A DNA stretch of 64,000 bases from Methylomonas albis (lineage in GTDB: Bacteria > Pseudomonadota > Gammaproteobacteria > Methylococcales > Methylomonadaceae): contig NZ_JACXSS010000001.1 in the NCBI RefSeq assembly GCF_014850955.1, positions 2,666,001 through 2,730,000 on the forward strand, given 5' to 3'. A program made the position numbers and the translations under genes. The notes beneath the pieces are model-generated. The model worked only from the letters and a program-made list of their open reading frames with translations. It was not told the DNA's origin and searched no databases. Every line of letters begins with the position of its first letter. The first letter of the stretch is position 1. Below, piece by piece: positions 27,270 to 36,692 of the stretch.

Positions 27270-30017
27270 TCAGTTTAATTTGCCGTGGCATTGCTTGTAC
27301 TTTTTGCCGGAACCGCAAGGGCAAGGATCATTACGGCCCACTTTGTTGCCGAGCCTGACAAAAGGTTGCTCCGCACTCTCCGATTCTGAATCGGGCTGGG
27401 CTGTTTGTACCATCGGCTCGTCTTCAAAAATCGAATGGGCTTCCGCATGTTCGTAATGCATTTCCAGCGGCGCCTGGCGTTGTTCATCAATCGCTTGCAC
27501 ATCTTCTTCGCGCGCCACTTGCACTTTGGCGAGTATTCCTACCACTTCCTCCTTGATATGAGTCAACAGGCTGGTAAACATTTGGAAGGACTCGCGCTTG
27601 TATTCCTGCTTGGGATCTTTCTGCGCATAGCCTCTGAAATGGATGCCTTGGCGCAACTGATCCATCGCCGCCAAATGTTCTTTCCAGCTATTATCCAGCA
27701 CTTGCAACATTACCGATTTTTCAAAATGGCGCAATACTTGAACGCCTACAGCTTCTTCGCGGGCGTGACTTTCCTGCTCGGCTTTTTCAATAATTAACTG
27801 GCGCAATTTCGGTTCGTTCAACGTGCGGTCATTGTCCAGCATGTCCACCAACGGCATCTGCAGATTAAACTCTTGCTGCAAATGACTTTCCAAGCCGCGC
27901 ACATTCCACTGTTCTTCCATGGTTTTCGGCGGAATGTATTCGGTGATTACATCGTTCAGGACGTCGGCACGAATCGCGTTGACGATGTCGTTAATATCCT
28001 CGGCCGCCATCAACTCATTACGTTGCGCGTAAATAACCTTGCGCTGATCGTTGGCCACATCGTCGTAAGCCAGAATTTCTTTTCGAATATCGAAGTTGCG
28101 ATTCTCTACTTTGCGTTGCGCGCTTTCGATGGAACGCGTCACCCAAGGATGCTCGATGGCTTCGCCTTCTTCCATACCCAGTTTTTGCATCAAACCGGCT
28201 ACCCGCTCGGACGCAAAAATCCGCATCAAGTCGTCTTCGAGAGACAGATAAAAACGGGTGGAACCGGGATCACCCTGCCGGCCGGAACGGCCACGCAGCT
28301 GGTTGTCGATCCGCCGCGACTCATGACGTTCCGAACCGATCACATGCAGACCACCGCTGGCTAATACTGTCTGATGTCTATCCATCCAAGCACCGCGCGC
28401 TTTTTCTTTATCGGCTTCACTGGCATCCGGACCCAAGGCAGCCAGTTCGGCATTCATATTGCCTCCCAACACGATGTCGGTACCGCGACCGGCCATATTG
28501 GTGGCGATAGTGACAGCGCCTGGCATACCGGCATTTTCGATGATGTGCGCTTCGCGCTCGTGCTGCTTGGCATTCAACACTTCATGGCGGATGTTTTGCT
28601 TTTGCAACATGGCTGAGATCAGCTCGGAGTTCTCGATCGAAGTAGTACCGACCAACACTGGCTGGCCACGCTCTACGCAATCTTTAATGTCTTCGATCAC
28701 TGCATTGTATTTTTCCCGCGCCGACAGATAAACCAAATCGCCTTTGTCTTTGCGAATCATCGGTCTATGGGTAGGAATCACCACCACTTCCAGACCGTAG
28801 ATTTTATTCAACTCGAACGCTTCGGTGTCGGCGGTGCCGGTCATACCGGACAACTTGGTGTACAGACGGAAATAATTCTGGAAGGTGATGGAGGCCAACG
28901 TTTGGTTTTCATTCTGGATAGACACGCTTTCTTTCGCTTCCATCGCTTGATGCAAACCCTCAGACCAACGCCGTCCACTCATCATCCGACCGGTGAATTC
29001 GTCGACGATAATGACCTGACCGTCCTTAACCACGTAATCCACATCTTTTTGGAATAGCACATGAGCCCGCAACGACGCATTCAGATAGTGCATCAAGCGG
29101 ATATTGGCAGCCTCGTATAATGTCGAACCATCAGCTATCAAGCCGTGCTCCGCCAATAGTTTCTCGACATGCTCGTAACCGGCCTCGGTCAAATGGATCT
29201 GCCGAGATTTTTCGTCTACAGCATAATCGCCAGGCATTTGCTCCTGTTTTTCCGGATCGTCGGACTTTTCCTGTTTAGTCAGATACGGGATGATTTGATT
29301 GGTTTTCAGGTAAACATCGGTACTGCCCTCCGCCTGACCGGAGATGATCAACGGCGTTCTGGCTTCGTCGATCAAAATCGAGTCAACCTCGTCGACGATG
29401 GCAAAATTCAGTTCGCGCTGAACTTTTTGTTCCAAACTGAAGGCCATGTTGTCGCGCAGATAGTCGAAACCAAATTCATTGTTGGTGCCGTAAGTGATGT
29501 CTGCGGCATAGGCGACTTGCCGTTCCTCATGGTTCAAATCACTGACGATTACACCGGTGGTCAAGCCCAGGAAACCGTAGAGTTTACCCATCCATTCCGC
29601 GTCGCGGCGCGCCAAGTAGTCGTTCACAGTCACCACATGCACGCCTTTGCCCGGCAAGGCATTTAAATAGGCGGCCAGGGTTGCCATCAGGGTTTTACCC
29701 TCACCGGTTTTCATCTCGGCAATCTTGCCGTTATGCAACACCATACCGCCGATCAACTGCACGTCGAAATGACGCATGCCAAACACACGGGTCGATGCTT
29801 CCCGCACGGTAGCAAAGGCTTCTGGGAGTAAATTGTCTAGCTTTTCGCCTTGGGCAAGTCGGTCGCGAAATTCCTGTGTTTTCCCTTGCAAGGCCGCGTC
29901 GGATAATTTTTCGTATTCGGTGGCCAGGACATTTACTTTCTTGACTAGCTTGCGTTTCTTCTTGACCAGCCTGTCGTTACGGCTGCCAACTACCAATTTA
30001 ACCAGCTTACCCAGCAT
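27270..30017 (-). CDS. secA: Preprotein translocase ATPase SecA
   Basis: 915 residues from the ATG at 30017 ([12 protein letters not shown]), the usual SecA start; the upstream in-frame codons (to 30044) are not conserved. Motor of the Sec pathway at the inner membrane. Seen: Walker [25 protein letters not shown]alker B region, [32 protein letters not shown], and the C-terminal SEC-C zinc finger [19 protein letters not shown] that binds SecB. A long spacer and the divergent trkA lie upstream. Confidence 0.98.
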   Translation of the reverse strand: MLGKLVKLVVGSRNDRLVKKKRKLVKKVNVLATEYEKLSDAALQGKTQEFRDRLAQGEKLDNLLPEAFATVREASTRVFGMRHFDVQLIGGMVLHNGKIAEMKTGEGKTLMATLAAYLNALPGKGVHVVTVNDYLARRDAEWMGKLYGFLGLTTGVIVSDLNHEERQVAYAADITYGTNNEFGFDYLRDNMAFSLEQKVQRELNFAIVDEVDSILIDEARTPLIISGQAEGSTDVYLKTNQIIPYLTKQEKSDDPEKQEQMPGDYAVDEKSRQIHLTEAGYEHVEKLLAEHGLIADGSTLYEAANIRLMHYLNASLRAHVLFQKDVDYVVKDGQVIIVDEFTGRMMSGRRWSEGLHQAMEAKESVSIQNENQTLASITFQNYFRLYTKLSGMTGTADTEAFELNKIYGLEVVVIPTHRPMIRKDKGDLVYLSAREKYNAVIEDIKDCVERGQPVLVGTTSIENSELISAMLQKQNIRHEVLNAKQHEREAHIIENAGMPGAVTIATNMAGRGTDIVLGGNMNAELAALGPDASEADKEKARGAWMDRHQTVLASGGLHVIGSERHESRRIDNQLRGRSGRQGDPGSTRFYLSLEDDLMRIFASERVAGLMQKLGMEEGEAIEHPWVTRSIESAQRKVENRNFDIRKEILAYDDVANDQRKVIYAQRNELMAAEDINDIVNAIRADVLNDVITEYIPPKTMEEQWNVRGLESHLQQEFNLQMPLVDMLDNDRTLNEPKLRQLIIEKAEQESHAREEAVGVQVLRHFEKSVMLQVLDNSWKEHLAAMDQLRQGIHFRGYAQKDPKQEYKRESFQMFTSLLTHIKEEVVGILAKVQVAREEDVQAIDEQRQAPLEMHYEHAEAHSIFEDEPMVQTAQPDSESESAEQPFVRLGNKVGRNDPCPCGSGKKYKQCHGKLN

Positions 30018-30337
30018 GATATTTCCAGAGTGAGAGTGAACCAAAGTTTGCGATTATAAACGGTATGGGGCGGCTGTGACCAGAAAACAAGCCTGATAAA
30101 GTCGGACGACTAGCCAGTCGGTTTGCCTATATCGGGTATTTAAACGGGGCTATCAGCGATGTGAAACGCGATTTTTTTGCATACAGCTGCAGTCTAGTGC
30201 CAAAAATTCGCTATTTCCATCGCGGCAAATCAGGGGCAGCACAGACGTGGACAAGCCAATCGATCAGCGTATAATTCGCCGGCTTCGGCCATTGCGGCAA
30301 CAAGCATTAGACATCATTCTTCTGGCTTTAAGAACTT
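30018..30337. promoter_or_regulatory. Divergent secA-trkA spacer
   Basis: 320 bases without a gene. The only feature I can fix is the trkA promoter near 30248-30275 (separate entry). No SecM-like arrest peptide gene is evident ahead of secA. Confidence 0.4.
30248..30275 (+). promoter_or_regulatory. Sigma-70 type promoter of trkA
   Basis: TGGACA (30248-30253), a 16-base spacer and a perfect TATAAT (30270-30275), about 62 bases ahead of the trkA start. Confidence 0.55.
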
Positions 30338-31693
30338 ATGAAAATAGTCATTCTCGGTGCCGGCGTTACCGGCTCTTCGGTTGCCGGCGCATTGGCCAGT
30401 GAAGAAAACGATATTGTCGTTATCGACAAAAACGCGCATTTGCTCACCGCATTAAAAGGCCGCCTGGACATAGCCACGGTCGAAGGCAACGCCGCCCATC
30501 CCAGTGTTCTCGAGCAAGCCGGGATTCAAGACGCTGACATGGTGATTGCTGTTACCGACCGCGACGAGACCAATATGTTGGCCTGCCAGGTGATCAACAC
30601 CCTTTATAGCAAGCCCAAAACCATCGCCCGCGTCCGCGCCATCGACTTTTTGAACCATCCCGAACTGTTTGAACCGGGTGGCATTGACATCGTCATCAGC
30701 CCGGAACAGGTGGTGACCGAATCCATCCATAATCTAATCAAATATCCGGGCGCACTGCATGTTTCCGAGTTTGCCGACGGCTTGGTCAGGCTGTTTTCGA
30801 TTCGGGTAGTGCCGACCGGTTTTCTGACCGGCAAACGCATTCACGCTGTGAAAGAAAAGCTTGCCGACAGCATGATCCGGGTCGCGGCGATTTTCCGCGA
30901 CGGCAAAGCCATTGCGGTGAACGGCGAAGCGGTGATTGCCACCGGCGACGAAGTATTCTTCGTCTGCCCGCGCGACAAAGTGCGTAAAACCCTGGTGGAT
31001 TTACATAAACTGGAATCGCCGATCAAAACCATTATGCTGGCCGGCGGCGGCCATGTCGGCAAGCGTCTGGCGATTGCATTGGAAAAAAACTACCAAGTCA
31101 AAGTCATCGAACAAGACATCGAACGTGCCCGAGAAATCTCCAACGACTTACGCCACACCTTAATTCTGCATGGCGACTGCACGGACGAATCGCTGCTACA
31201 AGAAGAAATGATCGAAGACATCGATTTGTTCTGCGCGATCACCAATAACGACGGCATTAACTTGATTTCCGCCGGACTGGCGAAAAAACTCGGCGCCAAA
31301 AAGGCTATCTGCCTGATCAACAATAATTCCTACCTCAAGCTATTGGATGGCACCGAGATCGACCTGGCGATTCAGCCGAAACTGGAAACCTTGGGCGGCA
31401 TTCTAAAACACGTCAGAAAAGGCGACGTGGTCGGCGTTAGCTCTGTGTGCGGCGGCAGCGCCGAAGCGATCGAAGCCATCGCTCACCGCAGCAAGAACGC
31501 CGGCTCCGTGGTCGGCTTACGCGTGGATCAAGTGAATTTACCGGACGGCGTAATCTTGGGTGCGCTGATTCGCGAGAAAGAGGTCATTCCGGTGCATCAC
31601 GACACAGTATTCGCGGAAGGCGACCATGTGGTGATGTTTGCGCTGAACAAAAAAATGGTTAAAGACATCGAAGGGTATTTCCAGCCTATCTAA
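30338..31693 (+). CDS. trkA: Trk potassium uptake regulator TrkA
   Basis: 451 residues, near E. coli TrkA (458). Peripheral membrane protein that binds NAD(H) and gates the TrkH/TrkG potassium channel. Two tandem RCK modules are seen: the first Rossmann motif is ILGAGVTGSSVAGALA (residues 4-19) and the second is LAGGGHVGKRLAIALE (about 234-249), each followed by a TrkA_C domain. No trkH is in the window. The stop overlaps the convergent gene by four bases. Confidence 0.95.
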   Translation: MKIVILGAGVTGSSVAGALASEENDIVVIDKNAHLLTALKGRLDIATVEGNAAHPSVLEQAGIQDADMVIAVTDRDETNMLACQVINTLYSKPKTIARVRAIDFLNHPELFEPGGIDIVISPEQVVTESIHNLIKYPGALHVSEFADGLVRLFSIRVVPTGFLTGKRIHAVKEKLADSMIRVAAIFRDGKAIAVNGEAVIATGDEVFFVCPRDKVRKTLVDLHKLESPIKTIMLAGGGHVGKRLAIALEKNYQVKVIEQDIERAREISNDLRHTLILHGDCTDESLLQEEMIEDIDLFCAITNNDGINLISAGLAKKLGAKKAICLINNNSYLKLLDGTEIDLAIQPKLETLGGILKHVRKGDVVGVSSVCGGSAEAIEAIAHRSKNAGSVVGLRVDQVNLPDGVILGALIREKEVIPVHHDTVFAEGDHVVMFALNKKMVKDIEGYFQPI

Positions 31694-32232
31694 CCCGCCA
31701 AATCCGCATCGATAAACGCCAAAGCCCGCTGCGGCAAACCGTCGCTGCCCTCACATAGCAATGAAGCCTGACTGTCCTCGTGCACCGCTGTCATCAACTG
31801 CAACAGCTGCATTTCGATTTTCAGTTTTTCCTGCGGCTCTTGCGCATCCCACATCCGGTTCAATAATTGTTTAGCGTGATGATGAATCGTAAAAGCCACG
31901 GCTTCGGGTAAATGCGCGTAACTGCTACGCAACGAATCCTTCAGCTTATCCAGCGACTGCAGATATTGCTGATAGTCTTTTAAATCCTGCTTGCACTGGG
32001 TTTTCACCATCGCCAGCTCGTTGCTGTTGCGGGCCTTGTTGACAGCCAGCTCGTGAGCTAGTTGCTGCGACTGTTTTTTCAGTTGCGCCACCAAGGCCTG
32101 TTCTGCCAGCGCCTTGACTTGCCGCAAATCGGCGACATCTTCATGCCTGGACAAATGCCATTGCAAATTATCGTCGCGACTGCGCCGTAAAAACGCCAGC
32201 GCTTCGCCCAGCCAGCGACTAATCGGTAACAT
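31690..32232 (-). CDS. Hypothetical coiled-coil protein
   Basis: 180 residues with no membrane segment. Charged helical sequence with a coiled coil about residues 40-110 (QLKKQSQQLAHELAVNKARN). The start overlaps the upstream gene by 14 bases, so the two are an operon. I recognise no family. The pair may form a membrane-anchored complex, as its partner has N-terminal membrane helices. Confidence 0.6.
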   Translation of the reverse strand: MLPISRWLGEALAFLRRSRDDNLQWHLSRHEDVADLRQVKALAEQALVAQLKKQSQQLAHELAVNKARNSNELAMVKTQCKQDLKDYQQYLQSLDKLKDSLRSSYAHLPEAVAFTIHHHAKQLLNRMWDAQEPQEKLKIEMQLLQLMTAVHEDSQASLLCEGSDGLPQRALAFIDADLAG

Positions 32233-32752
32233 GGAGCTGTTGACGCAAAGTCAACATTGCCGCGGCATTGGCTTGTTTACGATACTGGCGCAAGGCTTTG
32301 CGCAGATTTTTATATCGGGTAGCCGGCAGTTGCGCCCGCGCCACCTGCAATTCTTGGCTAACCGAATCGGATAACGCTCCGAGCTGTTTTCGGTTATCGG
32401 CAGCAAGCAGGCGTTGCCGCTTGAATCTATGCAAATAGCTCAACTGCCGCCATTCAGCAGCCTGACGCCGCTCCACGTCTTGCCGCCTAACTTGCAAAAA
32501 CCATAGATGCCGCAACGCAGAGGACTCTTGATTGAAATATACACACAGTTCGTGGCAAATCGCCTTGAATAAGCTCAGTATTCCAAGCAAAGCCAACAAC
32601 GCCAAAGCCAGTAACATCACTTTGCTCGCTATCAAATAAAACAAACCCATCAACAAGGCCATGCCAAACTGCAAACAGACAAAACCCAACAGAAATAGCA
32701 GCATTGCCAAGCTGCCTATTAATAGTCCGCTATAGAAAAGTCGTCCGAACAT
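32219..32752 (-). CDS. Hypothetical membrane protein with C-terminal coiled coil
   Basis: 177 residues. Two or three hydrophobic segments (about 6-34 and 36-63) are followed by an Arg/Gln-rich helical cytoplasmic part with QQLHVTD at the end. It overlaps the downstream coiled-coil gene. No family recognised. Confidence 0.6.
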   Translation of the reverse strand: MFGRLFYSGLLIGSLAMLLFLLGFVCLQFGMALLMGLFYLIASKVMLLALALLALLGILSLFKAICHELCVYFNQESSALRHLWFLQVRRQDVERRQAAEWRQLSYLHRFKRQRLLAADNRKQLGALSDSVSQELQVARAQLPATRYKNLRKALRQYRKQANAAAMLTLRQQLHVTD

Positions 32753-32758
32753 GAGTAA

Positions 32759-33133
32759 TCAGGGCCGTTCGATGAACTCCAGCGCGTTACCGTCACGGTC
32801 ACGGCAAAACAGCGCCTTGCGTCCGGAAATACTCACAGTGTAAGCCGTACCGGTTCGCTCCAGATCCTCGAGCAAGACATCGATCGAATCGATATGCATC
32901 GCCACATGCCTATCGCGACCACCATGCGTTGGCCTACCGGTGGTGGGATCGGGATTATCCAATTCCAGCAAATGAATCTGTTGCGCACCGATTTGCAACC
33001 AAGCGCCGGGAAACGGCAGATTCGGCCGCTCGGTCTGCTCCATTCCCAACACATCGCGGTAAAAAAGCAGCGACTGCTCGGTATCTGAAACGATCAAACT
33101 GGCGTGATGAATAGTAAAATTATGTTTGGACAT
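32759..33133 (-). CDS. VOC-family (glyoxalase-like) protein
   Basis: 124 residues from MSKHNFTIHH. Two beta-alpha-beta-beta-beta units of the vicinal oxygen chelate fold: IHHASLIVSDTEQSLLFYRDVLGMEQT at the start, HVAMHIDSIDVLLEDLE in the middle and FCRDRDGNALEFIERP at the end. Metal ligands are plausible at His of IHHAS, Glu of HLLELDN, His of DRHVAMH and Glu of ALEFIE. Substrate unknown. Confidence 0.85.
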   Translation of the reverse strand: MSKHNFTIHHASLIVSDTEQSLLFYRDVLGMEQTERPNLPFPGAWLQIGAQQIHLLELDNPDPTTGRPTHGGRDRHVAMHIDSIDVLLEDLERTGTAYTVSISGRKALFCRDRDGNALEFIERP

Positions 33134-33164
33134 GGCAATCAACAGTTGATTTGAGGCCAGGCGA

Positions 33165-33959
33165 TTATACCGCCCGATACTTTACAGCGTAGGTTTTCAA
33201 CCAATCCAGACTGGCTGCGGTGTCGGCTGTCGGCCGATACTCGGCCCCAACCCAACCTTGATAGTTAGACGAAGCGATAATATCGAACAGGCTAGCGAAA
33301 TCCACAACACCGCTACCCGGCTGGCAGCGCCCAGGACAATCGGCAAACTGAATATGACCTATTTTGTCCAGATGTTGGCTCAAAAATCCGGCACAATCTT
33401 CGCCCATCCGGCTCATGTGATAAATGTCGTATTGCATGAATAAATTCGGATGGTCGATTTGCTTTAGCACATTCAGCATTTTGTCGCCGTTGTCGACGAT
33501 AAAGCCTGGCATGTCGTGGCTATTGACCGCTTCGAATACGGTTTTGATACCCAATTCGGCAAAAGCCGCTGCGGCGTACGCCAGATTTTCCAACAAGGTT
33601 GCTTGATATTCACTCAAGCGTTGTGAGTTAAGGCAGCAACCAGGCAGCACGTTAATAACGCTTGGCTTCAAACGTGCGGCATAAGACAGCGTCTGCTCTA
33701 CAGCCGCTTTAAATTGATCGCGTTTTTCCGGAGCCGCCGCCAAACCCTCGCCGCCCTGCAGCAAAGTCTCGGCATCGACATTGAACAACACCAACTGTAA
33801 ATCCTGCTGATCCAATAGATCGGCGATTTGTTCGGCTGGCAGCGAGTAAGGAAACTGGATTTCCAGCGCATCGAAACCATGCTGTTTAGCAACCTGGAAT
33901 CGCTCAGGCAACGGCAGTTCGGTAAACAATAAGCTCAGATTGGCGGTAAAACGCAGCAT
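33165..33959 (-). CDS. hyi: Hydroxypyruvate isomerase-family protein
   Basis: 264 residues, similar to E. coli Hyi (258). Interconverts hydroxypyruvate and tartronate semialdehyde. TIM barrel (AP endonuclease family 2) with FTANLSLLFTELPLPERF at the start and the metal site around FEAVNSHDMPGF, MQYDIYHM, HIQFADCPGR and GAEYRPT. Its ATG overlaps the stop of the glxR-like gene (TAATG), so the pair is coupled and shares a pathway. Confidence 0.88.
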   Translation of the reverse strand: MLRFTANLSLLFTELPLPERFQVAKQHGFDALEIQFPYSLPAEQIADLLDQQDLQLVLFNVDAETLLQGGEGLAAAPEKRDQFKAAVEQTLSYAARLKPSVINVLPGCCLNSQRLSEYQATLLENLAYAAAAFAELGIKTVFEAVNSHDMPGFIVDNGDKMLNVLKQIDHPNLFMQYDIYHMSRMGEDCAGFLSQHLDKIGHIQFADCPGRCQPGSGVVDFASLFDIIASSNYQGWVGAEYRPTADTAASLDWLKTYAVKYRAV

Positions 33960-34837
33960 TAGTCTTGGGTGTAAAGCTTGATTAGCGTCGCGGGATCTTG
34001 TTCCAGAAAGCCGCCACTACCATGTAATTGCATCAGTTGCGCGGCCAAACCGGACATCGGCACTGCGCTGCCTTGTGTGCCAGCCAAGTCAACGGCCATA
34101 TTTAAATCTTTCAATAAGGTTTTCACGCGCCATTTCACAGGCTCGAAGCGCTTTGCGGCCATTTCCGGGCCGACGATTTGCAAGGGTTTAGAATCGGCAA
34201 AGCCGCCCGCCAGCGCTTCGGGAATTTTTGCCACATCGACGCCGACCGACTTGGCCAGCGCCATCATTTCTGCGATTACCAGCACATTGCAACTGACGAT
34301 CATCTGATTGCAGATTTTGGTAGCCTGACCGCTGCCGACCGTGCCCATGTGGGTCAAGCGGCTATACAACGGCTGCAACACTTCCCTGGCAATTTCAATA
34401 TCTTGTACTGCGCCGCCAGCCATGATCGCCAGACTACCCTGCTCTGCGCCGGCCGTACCGCCGGATACCGGCGCGTCTACCCAGCGCATGCCGCAAGCAG
34501 CTTGCAATTGAGATGCCATGCGCCGGGTCACTTCCGGATGGATGCTGGACAAATCTATGAGCAATTTATCAGAGCTGCCGTTAGCGATGACCTGTTCCTT
34601 CACCACCGCTTCCACGGCCTCGGTATCGGCCAAGCACAAAATCACCACATCGGAGGCTTTTACCAGCTCACAAACACTGCCACAGGCTTTAGCCCCCGCA
34701 CTGTTAACTAGATCTAGCTTGGCGGCCGTACGATTCCAGACATTGACTTGAAAACCGGCCGCCAGAAGCCGCAGGGTTAGCGGCTGGCCCATCAGGCCTA
34801 TACCGACAAAACCGAGCGTGTAGCTTTGTTCTACCAT
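33959..34837 (-). CDS. glxR: 2-hydroxy-3-oxopropionate (tartronate semialdehyde) reductase-like enzyme
   Basis: 292 residues from the ATG at 34837 (MVEQSYTLGFVG); a much longer reading frame to 35086 adds unrelated residues. Beta-hydroxyacid dehydrogenase family: NAD(P) loop GFVGIGLMGQPL, substrate motif DAPVSGGTAGAEQGSL and catalytic Lys in GSGQATKICNQM. With hyi, it would turn hydroxypyruvate or tartronate semialdehyde into D-glycerate. No glyoxylate carboligase gene lies beside them, so the exact substrate is inferred. Confidence 0.85.
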   Translation of the reverse strand: MVEQSYTLGFVGIGLMGQPLTLRLLAAGFQVNVWNRTAAKLDLVNSAGAKACGSVCELVKASDVVILCLADTEAVEAVVKEQVIANGSSDKLLIDLSSIHPEVTRRMASQLQAACGMRWVDAPVSGGTAGAEQGSLAIMAGGAVQDIEIAREVLQPLYSRLTHMGTVGSGQATKICNQMIVSCNVLVIAEMMALAKSVGVDVAKIPEALAGGFADSKPLQIVGPEMAAKRFEPVKWRVKTLLKDLNMAVDLAGTQGSAVPMSGLAAQLMQLHGSGGFLEQDPATLIKLYTQD

Positions 34838-34851
34838 ATTGGAGCTCGCCT

Positions 34852-35346
34852 TTATTCGAATAGTGCCGGGCTTAAATCCAAACGTTCGGTATCGCCCCGA
34901 CCACTCATCAAGTGCTGATGGACAATTTGGAACGCTTCGTCGAAATCGGCATTTACAAAACGTTGCGATAAATGCGCGCAAATAGCATACAACCCTGAAT
35001 AATGTACGGTCTCGCCGGAGGTGCATTGGTTGATTTTTTCGGATAGCACGCGCATAACCGATAACACCGAACCATCCTGCCGCCAATTGGCGGATACCGC
35101 GATAACGTCGTCACCGCGACTGGCAATAGCCGCCAGCGCATTAAAGGATAAATCCACTAAACCGGCTAAAATTTTGGTTAAGTCGCCACTGGCAATCGCT
35201 CTAAAAGTCTCGCTACCGCAATCCAATAGTAAGGCCTGACGCATGACAATATCCATATTGGATAAATGCCCAGATTCGCCGTCATCTGGCTGATTAATAC
35301 CGAATTTCCGATGAAAATCTCTAACTTGTTGTAAATGTTTGTTCAT
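34852..35346 (-). CDS. MazG-like/phosphoribosyl-ATP pyrophosphohydrolase-like protein
   Basis: 164 residues. An all-helical protein beginning HLQQVRDFHRKFGINQP, with LRQALLL-type and ETFRAIASGD helices and GLVDLSFNALAAIASRGDD, resembling the Cof-like/MazG NTP pyrophosphohydrolase group. Acidic metal ligands are partly replaced (DCGSET instead of the usual Glu-rich motif), so activity is uncertain. Same strand as glxR and hyi, 14 bases upstream of glxR. Confidence 0.6.
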   Translation of the reverse strand: MNKHLQQVRDFHRKFGINQPDDGESGHLSNMDIVMRQALLLDCGSETFRAIASGDLTKILAGLVDLSFNALAAIASRGDDVIAVSANWRQDGSVLSVMRVLSEKINQCTSGETVHYSGLYAICAHLSQRFVNADFDEAFQIVHQHLMSGRGDTERLDLSPALFE

Positions 35347-35488
35347 GGCTTTGCTCTGAGTTTAATTCAAGAATTCGAGGGCTAACATGCGCGATCAGAC
35401 ATAGAAATCGGGCTATCGCGCTTCCCCGCTAAATATCGCAGGAGTGTGACACCGCAGAACACGGAGAGTGCATCATTTGTTAAATGCG

Positions 35489-35977
35489 TTAACGCAATTG
35501 CCGACGCGATTCAATCAGCGACAAACTGACTATCACGATCAGCAAGAACAAGGAAGTTTCCAGTAACAAAAACGCAGCTATTTTGAAATAGGCGAAAGAT
35601 GGATCGACATAGCGCACCAACCAACCGCCCGCTTCATCGGCTATCGCTGCTGCGTAAACTATGGCGCTGATCCAGACTTTCATCAGGGTCGGCAATGAGG
35701 TCATCAACATTAGATGCGTCAGCGTCAATACCAGCATGCCCATTGCGAACAAATGAAAATGACTGACTTCCAGCAGACTTTGATAGCTTTTCGGCTCGTT
35801 AAACTCTTGCTCGCTCCCCAAATAATAAGAAACCACGGACTCCGGGGTAAGATTCATTTTATGGAAATACATCAAGCCATTGCTGATCCACAATAAGGCC
35901 ACATAGGCCAGGAACATCAAAATCAAAGAATTGATCAACAGCTGGCGATTCTGTTCGCCGGTAACAAAAAAACGCAT
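35489..35977 (-). CDS. Four-helix inner-membrane protein of the FMN-binding protein operon
   Basis: 162 residues, four predicted membrane helices (about 13-35, 72-92, 100-120 and 130-155). His residues sit in and before the second helix (VSHFHLFAMGMLVLTLTHLMLM), which could ligate heme. Its start overlaps the stop of the FMN-binding protein gene (TGATG), so the two are coupled. I know no named family. A role in passing electrons to the exported flavin protein is inferred. Confidence 0.65.
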   Translation of the reverse strand: MRFFVTGEQNRQLLINSLILMFLAYVALLWISNGLMYFHKMNLTPESVVSYYLGSEQEFNEPKSYQSLLEVSHFHLFAMGMLVLTLTHLMLMTSLPTLMKVWISAIVYAAAIADEAGGWLVRYVDPSFAYFKIAAFLLLETSLFLLIVIVSLSLIESRRQLR

Positions 35978-36528
35978 CAGTGTGACTTGTTTTGGATAAG
36001 AACTTGATAAATCGCCAACACTTTGCGGGCACTATTGATCGCGGCACGGGTACTGAGCGTCGCGCCGGCCACACCTTGAATGTCCTTGCTTAGACTCAAC
36101 TCCTCGATGGAATGATTGGCCAGCAAGTCCATCCAGCGCTCCGGCGGCAGATATTCAGGCGGCTCGTGAAACGCCAAGGTATAAACGTTACGCAATTTGC
36201 CTTCCGGCGTTAACACGACCAGCAAGGTTTCCGGCTTGGTTCTAACGGTACGAGATTCGATGGCGGCATAAGCAATTACAGTACCTTGCTTCTTGCCGAC
36301 ATAGAAACTGAACAGATTGGATTCCAGCTTGACCTTGGCTAGTTGTTCGATCTGCACCACTTCTTCAGGCGTGGGAAACAGCGATTGCATTTCTACGGTA
36401 GCGTCGTCACCGAACGCCAGCTTCATCGCTTCTTCTTTGCTGTAAAACACCGTGGCGTAAGCATTCAGAGTGGTTAAGCAAAAAACCAGCGAAATCAGAA
36501 AGAACCGGAAATATTTTGAAAAAAGCAT
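35977..36528 (-). CDS. Exported FMN-binding domain protein
   Basis: 183 residues from the ATG at 36528 (MLFSKYFRFFL), with a signal peptide ending near NAYA. The mature part holds an FMN_bind domain ending in DIQGVAGATLSTRAA, where the Thr of the SGAT-like motif is expected to carry covalently attached FMN, as in NqrC and related proteins (the first residue is Ala instead of Ser or Thr). It may reduce or carry electrons to a metal in the periplasm. Sits between the porin and the 4-TM gene. Confidence 0.8.
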   Translation of the reverse strand: MLFSKYFRFFLISLVFCLTTLNAYATVFYSKEEAMKLAFGDDATVEMQSLFPTPEEVVQIEQLAKVKLESNLFSFYVGKKQGTVIAYAAIESRTVRTKPETLLVVLTPEGKLRNVYTLAFHEPPEYLPPERWMDLLANHSIEELSLSKDIQGVAGATLSTRAAINSARKVLAIYQVLIQNKSH

Positions 36529-36692
36529 GCTTTGGAATAACCCAATAAGTATATGAGACGGCCGTATGATAGAGAGAGGCCATCGATTTGCCAAGCCGAA
36601 GCGTTCGATAACTGGGTTTGGCTCTTCCTGTAAAACCGGGAATTGCCCCATCGATCAAGCCGACGGGGCCAACAGGCAATAACAAAGTGTTG

